Assembly: GCF_000373565.1 (NCBI RefSeq)
Contig: NZ_KB891815.1
Location: 56,723-120,722 of the forward strand
DNA: 64,000 bases
Direction of reading: 5' to 3'
Source of the DNA: Streptomyces sp. HmicA12
Lineage (GTDB): Bacteria > Actinomycetota > Actinomycetes > Streptomycetales > Streptomycetaceae
Below are positions 32,297-39,945 of this stretch, piece after piece. The position numbers and the translations under genes are program-made. Below the pieces are notes generated by a model that worked only from the letters and a program-made list of their open reading frames with translations, searched no databases and was not told the DNA's origin. Position 1 is the first letter of the stretch; the number at the start of each line of letters is the position of its first letter.

Positions 32297-34525
32297 ATGA
32301 AGTTCACCGACGGCTTCTGGCTGATGCGCGACGGGGTCACGGCCTCGTACGCCACCGAGGTCCGCGACGTCCGAGCGGACGCCGACCGCTTCACCGCGTA
32401 CGCCGCCGTCAAGCGCGTCGAGCGCCGCGGCGACACCCTCAACTCCCCTCTGCTGACCACCGAGTGCTTCTCCCCCGCCGAGGGCGTCATCGGCGTCCGC
32501 GTCACGCACCTGGCGGGCCGGCGTCACCCGGGCCCCGACTTCGCGCTGCCCGGCGCGCACGCCCCGGCCGGCGAGGTCCGCCGGGACGGCGGTGTCGTCG
32601 AGCTGGCGAGCGGCGCCCTCACGGTCCGCCTCGACACCGACGCGCCGTGGACCCTGTCGTTCCGCGACGCCGACGGCCGCGAGGTGACGTCGGCGGGCCC
32701 CAAGGGCACGGCGTTCTTCACCACCGCCGACGGCGCCCACCACATGGCGGGCCGGTTGCAACTCGGCGTCGGCGAGCAGGTCTACGGTCTGGGCGAGCGC
32801 TTCACGCCGTTCGCCAAGAACGGCCAGGTCGTCGACATGTGGCAGGCCGACGGCGGTACCAGCAGCGAACAGGCGTACAAGAACGTCCCGTTCAGCCTCC
32901 ACCTCTCCCCCGCGGGCGCGTACGGCGTCTTCGTGAACCACCCCGGCAGGGTCGGCTACGAGATCGGCTCCGAGTCGGTCGGCCACATGCAGTTCAGCGT
33001 CGAGGACCAGACCCTGGAGTACTACGTCGTCGCGGGCCCGACCCCGAAGGACGTGCTGCGCCGCTACACCGCGCTGACCGGCCGGCCCGCACTGCCGCCC
33101 GCGTGGTCGTTCGGCCTGTGGCTGACGACGTCGTTCACCACGCAGTACGACGAGGCGACCGTGACGTCCTTCGTGGACGGCATGGCCGAGCGCGACATCC
33201 CGCTCTCCGTATTCCACTTCGACTGCTTCTGGATGCGCGAGTACCAGTGGTCGGACTTCACCTGGGACCCGGACGTCTTCCCGGACCCGGAGGGCATGCT
33301 GGCCCGCCTCAAGGAGCGCGGGCTGCGGATCTCCGTGTGGATCAATCCGTACATCGCCCAGAAGTCGGCCCTGTTCGACGAGGCCGCGGAGCGCGGCTAC
33401 CTGGTGACCACGGCCGAGGGCGACATCTGGCAGTGGGACCTGTGGCAGGCGGGCATGGGCCTGGTCGACTTCACCAACCCCGACGCCTGCACCTGGTTCC
33501 AGTCGAAGCTGAAGGTCCTCCTCGATCAGGGCGTGGACTGCTTCAAGACGGACTTCGGCGAGCGCATCCCGACGGACGTCGTCTGGCACGACGGCGCCGA
33601 CCCGGAGCGCATGCACAACTACTACACGCAGCTCTACAACCAGGTCGTCTTCGAACTCCTGCAGAAGGAGCGGGGGTTGGGCGAGGCGGTGCTGTTCGCG
33701 CGGTCGGCGACGGCGGGCGGTCAGCAGTTCCCGGTGCACTGGGGCGGCGACTGCTGGTCGTCGTTCGGCGCGATGGCCGAGTCCCTGCGCGGCGGCCTGT
33801 CCCTGTCCCTGTCGGGCTTCGGTTTCTGGTCGCACGACATCGGCGGCTTCGAGGGCACGCCCGACCCGGCGGTCTTCAAGCGCTGGCTCGCCTTCGGCCT
33901 GCTGTCCTCGCACAGCCGGCTGCACGGTTCGTCCTCGTACCGGGTGCCGTGGGAGTTCGGTGACGAAGCGGTCGACGTGGCACGGCAGTTCACCCTCCTC
34001 AAGCACCGCCTGATGCCGTACCTCTACGGGACTGCCGTCGAGGCCCACCGGGACGGCGTGCCGCTGATGCGGCCGATGCTCCTGGAGTTCCCCGGCGACC
34101 CGACGTGCCGCGCGCTCGACCGGCAGTACATGCTCGGCCCCGACCTGCTCGTGGCGCCGGTGTTCTCGGCCGACGGCGACGTCGAGTACTACCTGCCCGC
34201 GGGCACCTGGACGCATCTGCTCACGGGTGAGCGGGTACAGGGCCCGGCCTGGCGCCGCGAGACCCACGGCTTCGACAGCCTCCCGCTGTACGTGCGTGAG
34301 GGCGCGGTGATCCCGTTCGGCGCGGACGACCAGCGGCCCGACGGCGACTGGCCCGACGGCCTCACCCTGCTCGTGGCCCCCGGCGCGGACGACGTCACGG
34401 TCACCGTCCCCGATCACGACGGCGGCCGGGCCGCCGCGTACGAGGTGACCCGGGACTCCGGGAGCGGCGCGGTGACGGTGCGGCCGCTCGACGGGAGCGC
34501 GGCTCCCACGGTCAAGGAGCTGTGA
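32297..34525 (+). CDS. yicI: alpha-xylosidase (GH31, YicI-like)
   Basis: 742 residues, close to E. coli YicI (772). The N-terminal beta-sandwich is followed by the GH31 barrel. The nucleophile Asp419 lies in KTDFGERIPTD, which is the diagnostic YicI motif, and the acid/base Asp485 in WGGDCWSS. The VYGLGERFTPFAKNGQ and HFDCFWMREY segments also match YicI. No signal peptide, so it is cytoplasmic. It should release xylose from isoprimeverose-type (alpha-1,6-xylosyl-glucose) ends. It shares a transcript with xylB, fitting immediate use of the xylose released. Confidence 0.92.
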   Translation: MKFTDGFWLMRDGVTASYATEVRDVRADADRFTAYAAVKRVERRGDTLNSPLLTTECFSPAEGVIGVRVTHLAGRRHPGPDFALPGAHAPAGEVRRDGGVVELASGALTVRLDTDAPWTLSFRDADGREVTSAGPKGTAFFTTADGAHHMAGRLQLGVGEQVYGLGERFTPFAKNGQVVDMWQADGGTSSEQAYKNVPFSLHLSPAGAYGVFVNHPGRVGYEIGSESVGHMQFSVEDQTLEYYVVAGPTPKDVLRRYTALTGRPALPPAWSFGLWLTTSFTTQYDEATVTSFVDGMAERDIPLSVFHFDCFWMREYQWSDFTWDPDVFPDPEGMLARLKERGLRISVWINPYIAQKSALFDEAAERGYLVTTAEGDIWQWDLWQAGMGLVDFTNPDACTWFQSKLKVLLDQGVDCFKTDFGERIPTDVVWHDGADPERMHNYYTQLYNQVVFELLQKERGLGEAVLFARSATAGGQQFPVHWGGDCWSSFGAMAESLRGGLSLSLSGFGFWSHDIGGFEGTPDPAVFKRWLAFGLLSSHSRLHGSSSYRVPWEFGDEAVDVARQFTLLKHRLMPYLYGTAVEAHRDGVPLMRPMLLEFPGDPTCRALDRQYMLGPDLLVAPVFSADGDVEYYLPAGTWTHLLTGERVQGPAWRRETHGFDSLPLYVREGAVIPFGADDQRPDGDWPDGLTLLVAPGADDVTVTVPDHDGGRAAAYEVTRDSGSGAVTVRPLDGSAAPTVKEL

Positions 34526-34529
34526 ACTT

Positions 34530-34557
34530 GAGGCGCCTCCCGGACGGGAGGCGCCTC
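34530..34557 (+). terminator. terminator of the xylB-alpha-xylosidase operon
   Basis: GAGGCGCCTCCCG and its complement enclose a GA loop directly after the stop codon of the alpha-xylosidase gene. The stem is GC-rich and not followed by a T run, as is common in this group. Confidence 0.75.
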
Positions 34558-34572
34558 AGCCGTCGGCGGGCG

Positions 34573-34797
34573 TCAGAGGATGTGGATCCGCTCCAGCTCA
34601 CCGTCCTCCGTACGGATCATCAGCTCGTGCCCCTTGGCGCGTTCGCGTTCCACGAAGCCCAGCAGCACGGCCCGGTTGATGACGTCCGCCTTGCTCACGT
34701 GCCCGTTCTCGGCCAGCTCGTTGACCGCGACGACGGCCGGCGGCACGAGCGTGACCGAGAAGCGCTCGCTGGGCGGATGTTCCGGATGTCCTGCCAT
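34573..34797 (-). CDS. small ribbon-helix-helix-like protein
   Basis: 74 residues with a strong ribosome site AGGAGG 9 nt upstream of the ATG. A short polar leader is followed by RFSVTLVPPAVVAVNELAEN and a helix VSKADVINRAVLLGFV, which resembles the strand-helix-helix of RHH (CopG/Arc) DNA-binding proteins. The last part is charged. Proteins of this size and pattern occur alone in Streptomyces genomes and no toxin gene is adjacent. Function is inferred from fold alone. Confidence 0.65.
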   Translation of the reverse strand: MAGHPEHPPSERFSVTLVPPAVVAVNELAENGHVSKADVINRAVLLGFVERERAKGHELMIRTEDGELERIHIL

Positions 34798-34882
34798 GGT
34801 GTGGCCTCCTGTCGTGTGAACCTCTCAGGAGTGACCACGGACGCATCATCGACGCACCACATTTACACCAGTGGTCGAGGGC

Positions 34883-35089
34883 TCACTGCACGTCGTCCTT
34901 CGCCGCCGGGAGGCTGGTGTCCCCGTCCGACCAGTGGTTTATCCAGCCGCAGGCGCCGCACGCGTAGCGGCCGTTGACACCGGCGACGACCGCGCCGCAG
35001 CCGCCGCACTGCTTCTCGGTGACCCGCTGTCCGGCCAGGAACTCAGCCGCGGCCGCCGCCGTCTCCACGTTCTGATCATGCGAGTTCAT
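34883..35089 (-). CDS. small zinc-ribbon protein
   Basis: 68 residues with two CxxC pairs, CGGC and CGAC, separated by 13 residues (AVVAGVNGRYA between), which would bind one zinc ion. An Ala/Glu-rich helix precedes the ribbon and an acidic tail follows. Not recognised as a known family. Zinc ribbons of this size often bind nucleic acid or a protein partner. The small gene sits alone between the RHH gene and the PEP-mutase-family gene on the same strand. Confidence 0.65.
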   Translation of the reverse strand: MNSHDQNVETAAAAAEFLAGQRVTEKQCGGCGAVVAGVNGRYACGACGWINHWSDGDTSLPAAKDDVQ

Positions 35090-35160
35090 AGGTCCGCGCC
35101 TACCCGCAAGTGCACCCCGCCAACATCTCTCGGTACGGACCCGTCCGGCCCGCCCGGGAC

Positions 35161-35976
35161 TCAACCGCGGGCCGACAAGGAATTGACGTCGGCGAAGTCC
35201 AGGCCGTCCGCAAGGGCGTCGTAGCCGCCGGATGCCAGCAGTTCCCCAGCGGCGCGCCGCGCTGTGGCGTAAGCCGCCTGCGCCACACCGGATCCGAGAC
35301 TGACCCGGGCCACGCCCACCGCGCCCAGCTCGGCGACGGACGGGACGCCGGGTCCGGCCATCACATTGAGCGGTACGGGGATCCCCGCCGCGAGCTCCTC
35401 GATGGTGGCGAGGTCTCCGACACCGGGGACGAAGACGCCGTCGGCGCCGGCGTCGACGTAGACCCGGGCGCGCTCCAGCGTGTCCTCGAGCCGGTCGTGG
35501 TCCGGGCCGAGCCCGAAGAGGTAGGTGTCGACACGGGCGTTGAGGAAGAGGTCCACGCCCTCGTGCGCGGCGGTGGCGCGGGCCGTCGCGAGGCGCGCGG
35601 CGAGTGCGGCCGGGGGCCGCGTGCCGTCCTCGATGTTGACGCCGACCGCACCGGCCGCCAGCACTTCCCGCACGGTCTGCGCGACGCCCGCTTCGTCGTC
35701 GCCGTAGCCGGCCTCGATGTCGGCGGTGACCGGCACGGTGACGGCCGCGGCGATCCGCGCGATCGCGGCCACGGCCTCCGCGCGGGTCAGCGCGTCACCG
35801 TCCGGGCGGCCCAGGGACCAGGCGACGCCCGCACTGGTCGTGGCGACGGCGGACGCCCCGGCGGCCTCGACGATCCGGGCACTGGCGACGTCCCAGGCGT
35901 TGGCGAGCGCGAGCGGGCGGGCGGCGGTGTGCAGGCTGCGGAACGCGCGGGCCTTGCCCTGCTGGGTGGTGGTCAT
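35161..35976 (-). CDS. isocitrate lyase/PEP mutase family protein
   Basis: About 271 residues of the PEP-mutase superfamily (oxaloacetate decarboxylase/2-methylisocitrate lyase-like). RPLALANAWDVASARIVEAA starts the barrel. TADIEAGYGDD carries the metal-binding Asp and Glu, and VGVNIEDGTR follows as the next conserved strand. The canonical loop Cys of isocitrate lyase (KKCGH) is absent, so it is a PEP-mutase-like hydrolase or lyase acting on a small carboxylate. The ATG start at MTTTQQ is used because the frame upstream has no coding character. It is divergent from the peroxiredoxin gene. Substrate unknown. Confidence 0.85.
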   Translation of the reverse strand: MTTTQQGKARAFRSLHTAARPLALANAWDVASARIVEAAGASAVATTSAGVAWSLGRPDGDALTRAEAVAAIARIAAAVTVPVTADIEAGYGDDEAGVAQTVREVLAAGAVGVNIEDGTRPPAALAARLATARATAAHEGVDLFLNARVDTYLFGLGPDHDRLEDTLERARVYVDAGADGVFVPGVGDLATIEELAAGIPVPLNVMAGPGVPSVAELGAVGVARVSLGSGVAQAAYATARRAAGELLASGGYDALADGLDFADVNSLSARG

Positions 35977-36115
35977 GGAGGCAGTCAAACACCGTGCCCC
36001 GCGGTGTTCCGGCAGGAATCCGACATCGACGTACCGCCTCCGGACGAGCGGCTTACCGCCGAGTAGGATCTTGCGGGTCCTGTTCCGCTCCGTACCAGCG
36101 TCGTCGGGAGCCTCC

Positions 36116-36586
36116 GTGTCCTCGTCCCCCCGCATCCAAGTCGGTTCTCTCGTGGAGGACTTCACCCTGCCCGACGAGACGGGTACCCCCACGACGCTGT
36201 CCTCGCTGCTCGCCGAGGGCCCGGTGGTGGTGTTCTTCTATCCGGCCGCGATGACGCCGGGCTGCACCGCCGAGGCCTGCCACTTCCGGGACCTGGCGGC
36301 GGAGTTCGCGGCGGTCGGCGCCCGGCCGGTGGGGATCAGCGCGGACGCCGTGGACCGGCAGCGCGAGTTCGCGGGCCTGCACACGCTCGGGTTCCCGCTG
36401 CTGTCCGACCCGGAGGGTGCGGTGCGCGGGCTCTTCGGTGTGACCCGCGGTTTCGGGCCGCTGCCCACCAAGCGGGCCACCTTCGTCATCGGGACCGACC
36501 GTCGCGTACTCGAGGTCGTACGCAGCGAGTTCAGGATGAGCGCGCACGCCGACCGGGCACTGGCGGCGCTGCGCAAGGCCGCCTGA
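36116..36586 (+). CDS. peroxiredoxin (Bcp/PrxQ-like)
   Basis: 156 residues. It has the thioredoxin fold with the peroxidatic Cys in MTPGCTAEAC (TPGC), and a second Cys five residues later as in PrxQ/Bcp enzymes, so it should reduce alkyl or hydrogen peroxide with an intramolecular disulfide. The TLPDETGTPTTLSSLLAEGP beginning and PLPTKRATFVIGTDRRV end are typical. The start is a GTG with GGGAG 5 nt upstream; the frame is open further upstream but without coding character. A hairpin terminator follows. Confidence 0.9.
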   Translation: MSSSPRIQVGSLVEDFTLPDETGTPTTLSSLLAEGPVVVFFYPAAMTPGCTAEACHFRDLAAEFAAVGARPVGISADAVDRQREFAGLHTLGFPLLSDPEGAVRGLFGVTRGFGPLPTKRATFVIGTDRRVLEVVRSEFRMSAHADRALAALRKAA

Positions 36587-36592
36587 CATCGG

Positions 36593-36630
36593 CCGGTACG
36601 CCTGACCGATCGACGGATCAGGCGTACCGG
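36593..36630 (+). terminator. terminator of the peroxiredoxin gene
   Basis: CCGGTACGCCTGA and its perfect complement surround a 12-nt loop, starting 6 bp after the stop codon. Confidence 0.75.
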
Positions 36631-36654
36631 CGAATGCGCGACGCGCCGCACGGT

Positions 36655-37360
36655 TCAGCGCGAACGTCCCATCCGCCAGCTGCGCTTGAGGGGCAGGTTC
36701 GCCCCCGAGTTGCCGACCTCGACTCGTGCGGTGCCCACCGGTGACGTCCATCCGTGCGCCGCGCCGTCCCAGATGCGCAGCTGGTCCGCGGGCACCGTCA
36801 GGTCGATCCGCAGGGCCTCGCCGGGACGCAGGGTGACCTTCTTGAACGCCTTGAGCCGGCGCGGCGGCAGCAGAGCCGCACCGTGACGTGCGTCGTTCGT
36901 CATCAGTGCGGTGCCCTCGGCGGCGATGTCCCGGGCCGTCTTCACATGCTCGGCGCTGGTCGCGGTGGCGTCCGGTGAGCCCGGGGTGCGCTCGAAGAGT
37001 CCGTAGGCGAACTCCTCGGTGAGCAGGCGCAGGACCTTGTCGTCGATGACGTCGGTGCTGACCTTGCCCTGCCGTACGGCGTCGGTCAGTGCCTGCCCGA
37101 AGTTCCCGGCGGCGGGCATGGTCAGGTCCAGCCCGGCGTTCGCGGCGCGGACCGTGCTGCGGCCGCCGTCCCAGTCGGTGACGACGAACCCGTCGAAGCC
37201 CAGCCGTCCTTGGCCGCGTGCTGGAGGAGTTCGGCGTCGTTGGCGCGCGCGCCGTTGAGCAGGCCGGTCGCGGCCATGGCCGACCACGCTGCCGTAGCGC
37301 GGTTCCGCCGACGGGTCGAAGGTCGCCGGATTCCGCGCGTCCGCGTGAAACCCCTTGCCC
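36655..37360 (-). pseudogene. relic of a GH3 glycoside hydrolase
   Basis: The minus strand encodes LGFDGFVVTDWDGGRSTVRA, which is the GH3 nucleophile motif (SDW/TDW), then GLDLTMPAAGNFGQALTDAV and a C-terminal fibronectin-like tail (GEALRIDLTVPADQLRIWDG). The N-terminal domain is missing. The upstream part needs a frameshift near 37200 (NGARANDAELLQHA continues in another frame), and the C-terminal sandwich domain is shortened. A secreted or cytoplasmic beta-glycosidase has therefore been lost. It abuts the ArsR promoter on the other side. Confidence 0.65.
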
Positions 37361-37361
37361 A

Positions 37362-37383
37362 ATGGTCAAGAATCGTTGACCAT
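37362..37383. promoter_or_regulatory. ArsR-type operator upstream of the ArsR-MFS operon
   Basis: ATGGTCAA, a 6-bp spacer and TTGACCAT form a perfect 8-bp inverted repeat that ends 7 bp before the ArsR start codon. It is a strong candidate for autorepression. The right arm includes TTGACC, a -35-like sequence. Confidence 0.6.
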
Positions 37384-37390
37384 TGCTCGC

Positions 37391-37945
37391 ATGCCTACCG
37401 ACGACCTTCCCGAGACGCTTCACGTCACCACGGCCGAGCAACTGCGCGCCGTCTCCAACCTCACGCGTCACCGGATCATGGCCGTACTGCGCTTCGAGCC
37501 GGCGACCATCACGCAGATCGCTCAGCGGGTGGGCCTCGCGAAGGGGAGTTCCAGTTACCACGTACGACTGCTGGAACGGGCCGGCCTGGTGAAGGTGGTA
37601 CGGACGCGGAAGGTGCGGGGGGTCACCGAGCGGTACTACGCGATGGCCGCGCGGTCGATCGCGCTGCCGGATCCGGGCGAGGGAGGCCCGGATGTGCTGA
37701 TGCGCCACGCGGTGGCGGACCTGGAGGCGTCGCCGGTGGACGAGCGCCACGTACGGATGGCGCATCTGCGGCTCACCGAGGAGCAGTTCGCGCAGCTGGG
37801 GGCGCGGCTGCAGGCACTGGCGGACGAGTACCGGGAGCTGTCCGACCCGTCGCTGCCGGACACGTCACTCGTCTTCGCCCTGTTCCACCCGGCACGGCCC
37901 GAGCAGACCGAGCAGACCGAGCAGACCGAGGGGGACACCAAGTGA
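37391..37945 (+). CDS. ArsR-family transcriptional regulator
   Basis: 184 residues. The winged helix-turn-helix is VSNLTRHRIMAVLRFEPATI then TQIAQRVGLAKGSSSYHVRL, LLERAGLVKVV and a beta wing. The C-terminal part is longer than in metal-sensing ArsR proteins and has no Cys-based metal site. It is encoded right before the MFS gene with a GTG overlap (GTGA), so the pair is probably coregulated and possibly autorepressed from the nearby inverted repeat. Three nine-base GAGCAGACC-like units near the end encode repeated Glu-Gln-Thr. The start is chosen at the ATG following the operator; no clear ribosome site is seen, so the transcript may be leaderless. Confidence 0.88.
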   Translation: MPTDDLPETLHVTTAEQLRAVSNLTRHRIMAVLRFEPATITQIAQRVGLAKGSSSYHVRLLERAGLVKVVRTRKVRGVTERYYAMAARSIALPDPGEGGPDVLMRHAVADLEASPVDERHVRMAHLRLTEEQFAQLGARLQALADEYRELSDPSLPDTSLVFALFHPARPEQTEQTEQTEGDTK

Positions 37946-39237
37946 CCGCAGACATAAGAAGGTTGCCGGCCGGGTTCGGACGGCTGTGGACCGCGCAGAC
38001 GATCTCCTCGCTCGGTGACGGAGTCACGCATGCCGCGCTGCCGCTGCTCGCGCTGACGCTGACACGGGATCCGATGGCGCTCGCCGTCGTCACGGCCGCC
38101 GGGACGCTGCCGTGGCTGCTCTTCGGGGTGCTCGGCGGTGCGCTGGTGGACCGCTGGGACCGACGGCGCACGATGTGGATCGCGGACGCGGCGCGTGCGG
38201 TGCTGCTCGCGATACCGGCGGCGGCAGCCGTGCTCGACGCGCTGAGCATTCCGCTGCTCGCGGCCGTCGCCTTCCTGCTCGGTCTCGGCGGGCTGTTCTT
38301 CGACACGGCCGCCACGGCCTATCTACCGGATCTGCTCCGCCGCGAACCCGTACTCCTGGAGCGCGCCAACTCCCGCCTGCGCGGCGCCCAGACCGCCATG
38401 TCCGGCTTCGCGGGGCCGCCCGCGGGCAGTGCGCTGCTCGCGCTCGGCCGGGCGGTTCCGCTGCTCGCCGACGCGGTGTCGTTCGCGCTGTCCTCGCTGC
38501 TCGTCCGTACGCTGCCCGCCATGCCCCGGCCGGTGCCGGAGGTCCGCGAGTCGCTGCTTCGGCAAGCACGCGCCGGCGCCGCGTACGTCTTCCGGGACCG
38601 CGTGCTGCTCGGGCTCGCGCTCCGCCCGGCGGTCGGGAACGTCGCCTTCCTCGCCGTGGAGACCGTCCTCGCCCTCTTCGCGCACGAGCGCCTGGGCATC
38701 GACACCTACGGTTTCGGGCTGCTCCTCACCGCGGAGGCCACCGGCGGCCTGCTCGGTGCGGGCATCGCCTCCTTCCTCGGCCGACGACTCGGCACCGGCA
38801 CCGCGCTGACCTGCACGGCCGCCGTCGAAGGGCTGGCCATCCTGGGCCTGGCCGCCGCCCCGAACCCGTACGCGGCCGGGCTGGCGCTCGCCGTGTGCGG
38901 CGCCGGCATGGGCGCCACCATGGTGCTCGCGCCCTCCCTGCGACAGGCGATCGTCCCCGCCCACCTGATGGGCCGGGTCGCCTCCACCTCCCGCATGCTG
39001 GCCATGTGCGCCGCCCCCGTCGGGGCCTTCCTCGGTGGCTGGCTGGCCACCACCTACGACATCCGCACCCCGCTGTACGCCGCCGCCGGCCTGCTGCTGG
39101 CCATGACGGCCGTCACGGCGTCCATGACCAGCAACCGCCGGGTCGAAGCGGCGCTGCGGGCGGCCGCCCCGGCCGACGGTCCGGATCGCCCGGCGCCCAA
39201 GTGCCCCGCGCAGGAGAGCGCGACCGAGGTGCTGTGA
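37942..39237 (+). CDS. MFS transporter (drug-exporter-like)
   Basis: 431 residues with twelve predicted transmembrane helices. Motif A variant GGALVDRWDRRRTMWIADAA lies in the loop after TM2, and the N-terminal GFGRLWTAQTISSLGDGVTH fits the enterobactin-exporter/macrolide-efflux MFS group. The GTG start overlaps the ArsR stop. Export of a small molecule sensed by ArsR is the likely role. Substrate unknown. Confidence 0.9.
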   Translation: MTADIRRLPAGFGRLWTAQTISSLGDGVTHAALPLLALTLTRDPMALAVVTAAGTLPWLLFGVLGGALVDRWDRRRTMWIADAARAVLLAIPAAAAVLDALSIPLLAAVAFLLGLGGLFFDTAATAYLPDLLRREPVLLERANSRLRGAQTAMSGFAGPPAGSALLALGRAVPLLADAVSFALSSLLVRTLPAMPRPVPEVRESLLRQARAGAAYVFRDRVLLGLALRPAVGNVAFLAVETVLALFAHERLGIDTYGFGLLLTAEATGGLLGAGIASFLGRRLGTGTALTCTAAVEGLAILGLAAAPNPYAAGLALAVCGAGMGATMVLAPSLRQAIVPAHLMGRVASTSRMLAMCAAPVGAFLGGWLATTYDIRTPLYAAAGLLLAMTAVTASMTSNRRVEAALRAAAPADGPDRPAPKCPAQESATEVL

Positions 39238-39309
39238 CGCCTGCCGCGATGATGTCACCACACGTCGAATGCCAGGCCAGATCGTCGCGGCGCCACCGTT
39301 ACCGGCCGG

Positions 39310-39771
39310 CTACTGCGGCCACTCCGCGCCCCGAACGTCACGATCGGCGCCGCGAAGGTCTTCAGCGAGCGGGGCCCGCTCCCCGTAGAGCGGAAGCGGG
39401 ACCACTCGACCCGAGGGATCCCTCGTACGTACGCACCCGTTGCCCGACGACAAACAGCAACTGACGGTGCCGTCGGAGCCGACGCCGAGGGTCTGCCCGA
39501 AGCCGATCCACGTATACGCCAGGGTGGCTCCGCCGGCGCGCGCGAACCCCTGCGGCGGTCCCCCACCGGGGCTGCGCGAGCAGGAGATCCCGAGGGCCAG
39601 AGCCACGACGGCGACGGCGAGCGACGCCATCGCACCCCACCAACTCGCCTTCTCCACCGGCCAGTTCCTGGCGGCCGCAAGGAATGCCGCCGCGCCGGCG
39701 AGCAGCCGTCCCACGCTACGGACGACATCGCCGACCGGTATCCGCAGACCGGCCAGGAGCGGTCCGTTCAA
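39310..39771 (-). CDS. possible membrane-associated hypothetical protein
   Basis: A 153-residue frame with a TTG start and no clear ribosome site. One hydrophobic segment (WWGAMASLAVAVVALALGIS) near the middle would span the membrane once, followed by a Gly/Pro/Ser-rich region with several Cys (CSRSPG, CCLSSGNGC). Not recognised. It occupies an otherwise empty 700-bp stretch between two plus-strand genes. Several competing frames overlap here, so it may be noncoding. Confidence 0.35.
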   Translation of the reverse strand: MNGPLLAGLRIPVGDVVRSVGRLLAGAAAFLAAARNWPVEKASWWGAMASLAVAVVALALGISCSRSPGGGPPQGFARAGGATLAYTWIGFGQTLGVGSDGTVSCCLSSGNGCVRTRDPSGRVVPLPLYGERAPLAEDLRGADRDVRGAEWPQ

Positions 39772-39877
39772 CGGCTGGAGCGGCGTGGCGAAAGTCGAGG
39801 CCTGGTCCCACGAAGAGTGTTCTCACCCCTGTACGCGGAGGGCTGCCTGGGGATAGCGTCGCCCCGACCAGCGGGAA

Positions 39878-39889
39878 TGAATCGTTTCA
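39878..39889. promoter_or_regulatory. LacI-type operator upstream of the GH78 gene
   Basis: TGAATCGTTTCA is a near-palindrome with a central CG, of the type often bound by LacI-family repressors before glycosidase genes. It lies 57 bp before the start of the secreted GH78 enzyme. Confidence 0.4.
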
Positions 39890-39945
39890 GACACTGCTTC
39901 AGCCCTTGGTCACCCCTTGCCGACACCGCCGAAGAGTGAGCCGCC

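Noticed and set aside
31796..34417. 873-residue minus-strand frame opposite xylB and the alpha-xylosidase
   Set aside because: Antisense shadow of two well-supported genes; no conserved motif.
37910..37933. Three nine-base repeats at the end of the ArsR gene as a regulatory element
   Set aside because: They simply encode Glu-Gln-Thr repeats in the C-terminal tail; no further sign of function.
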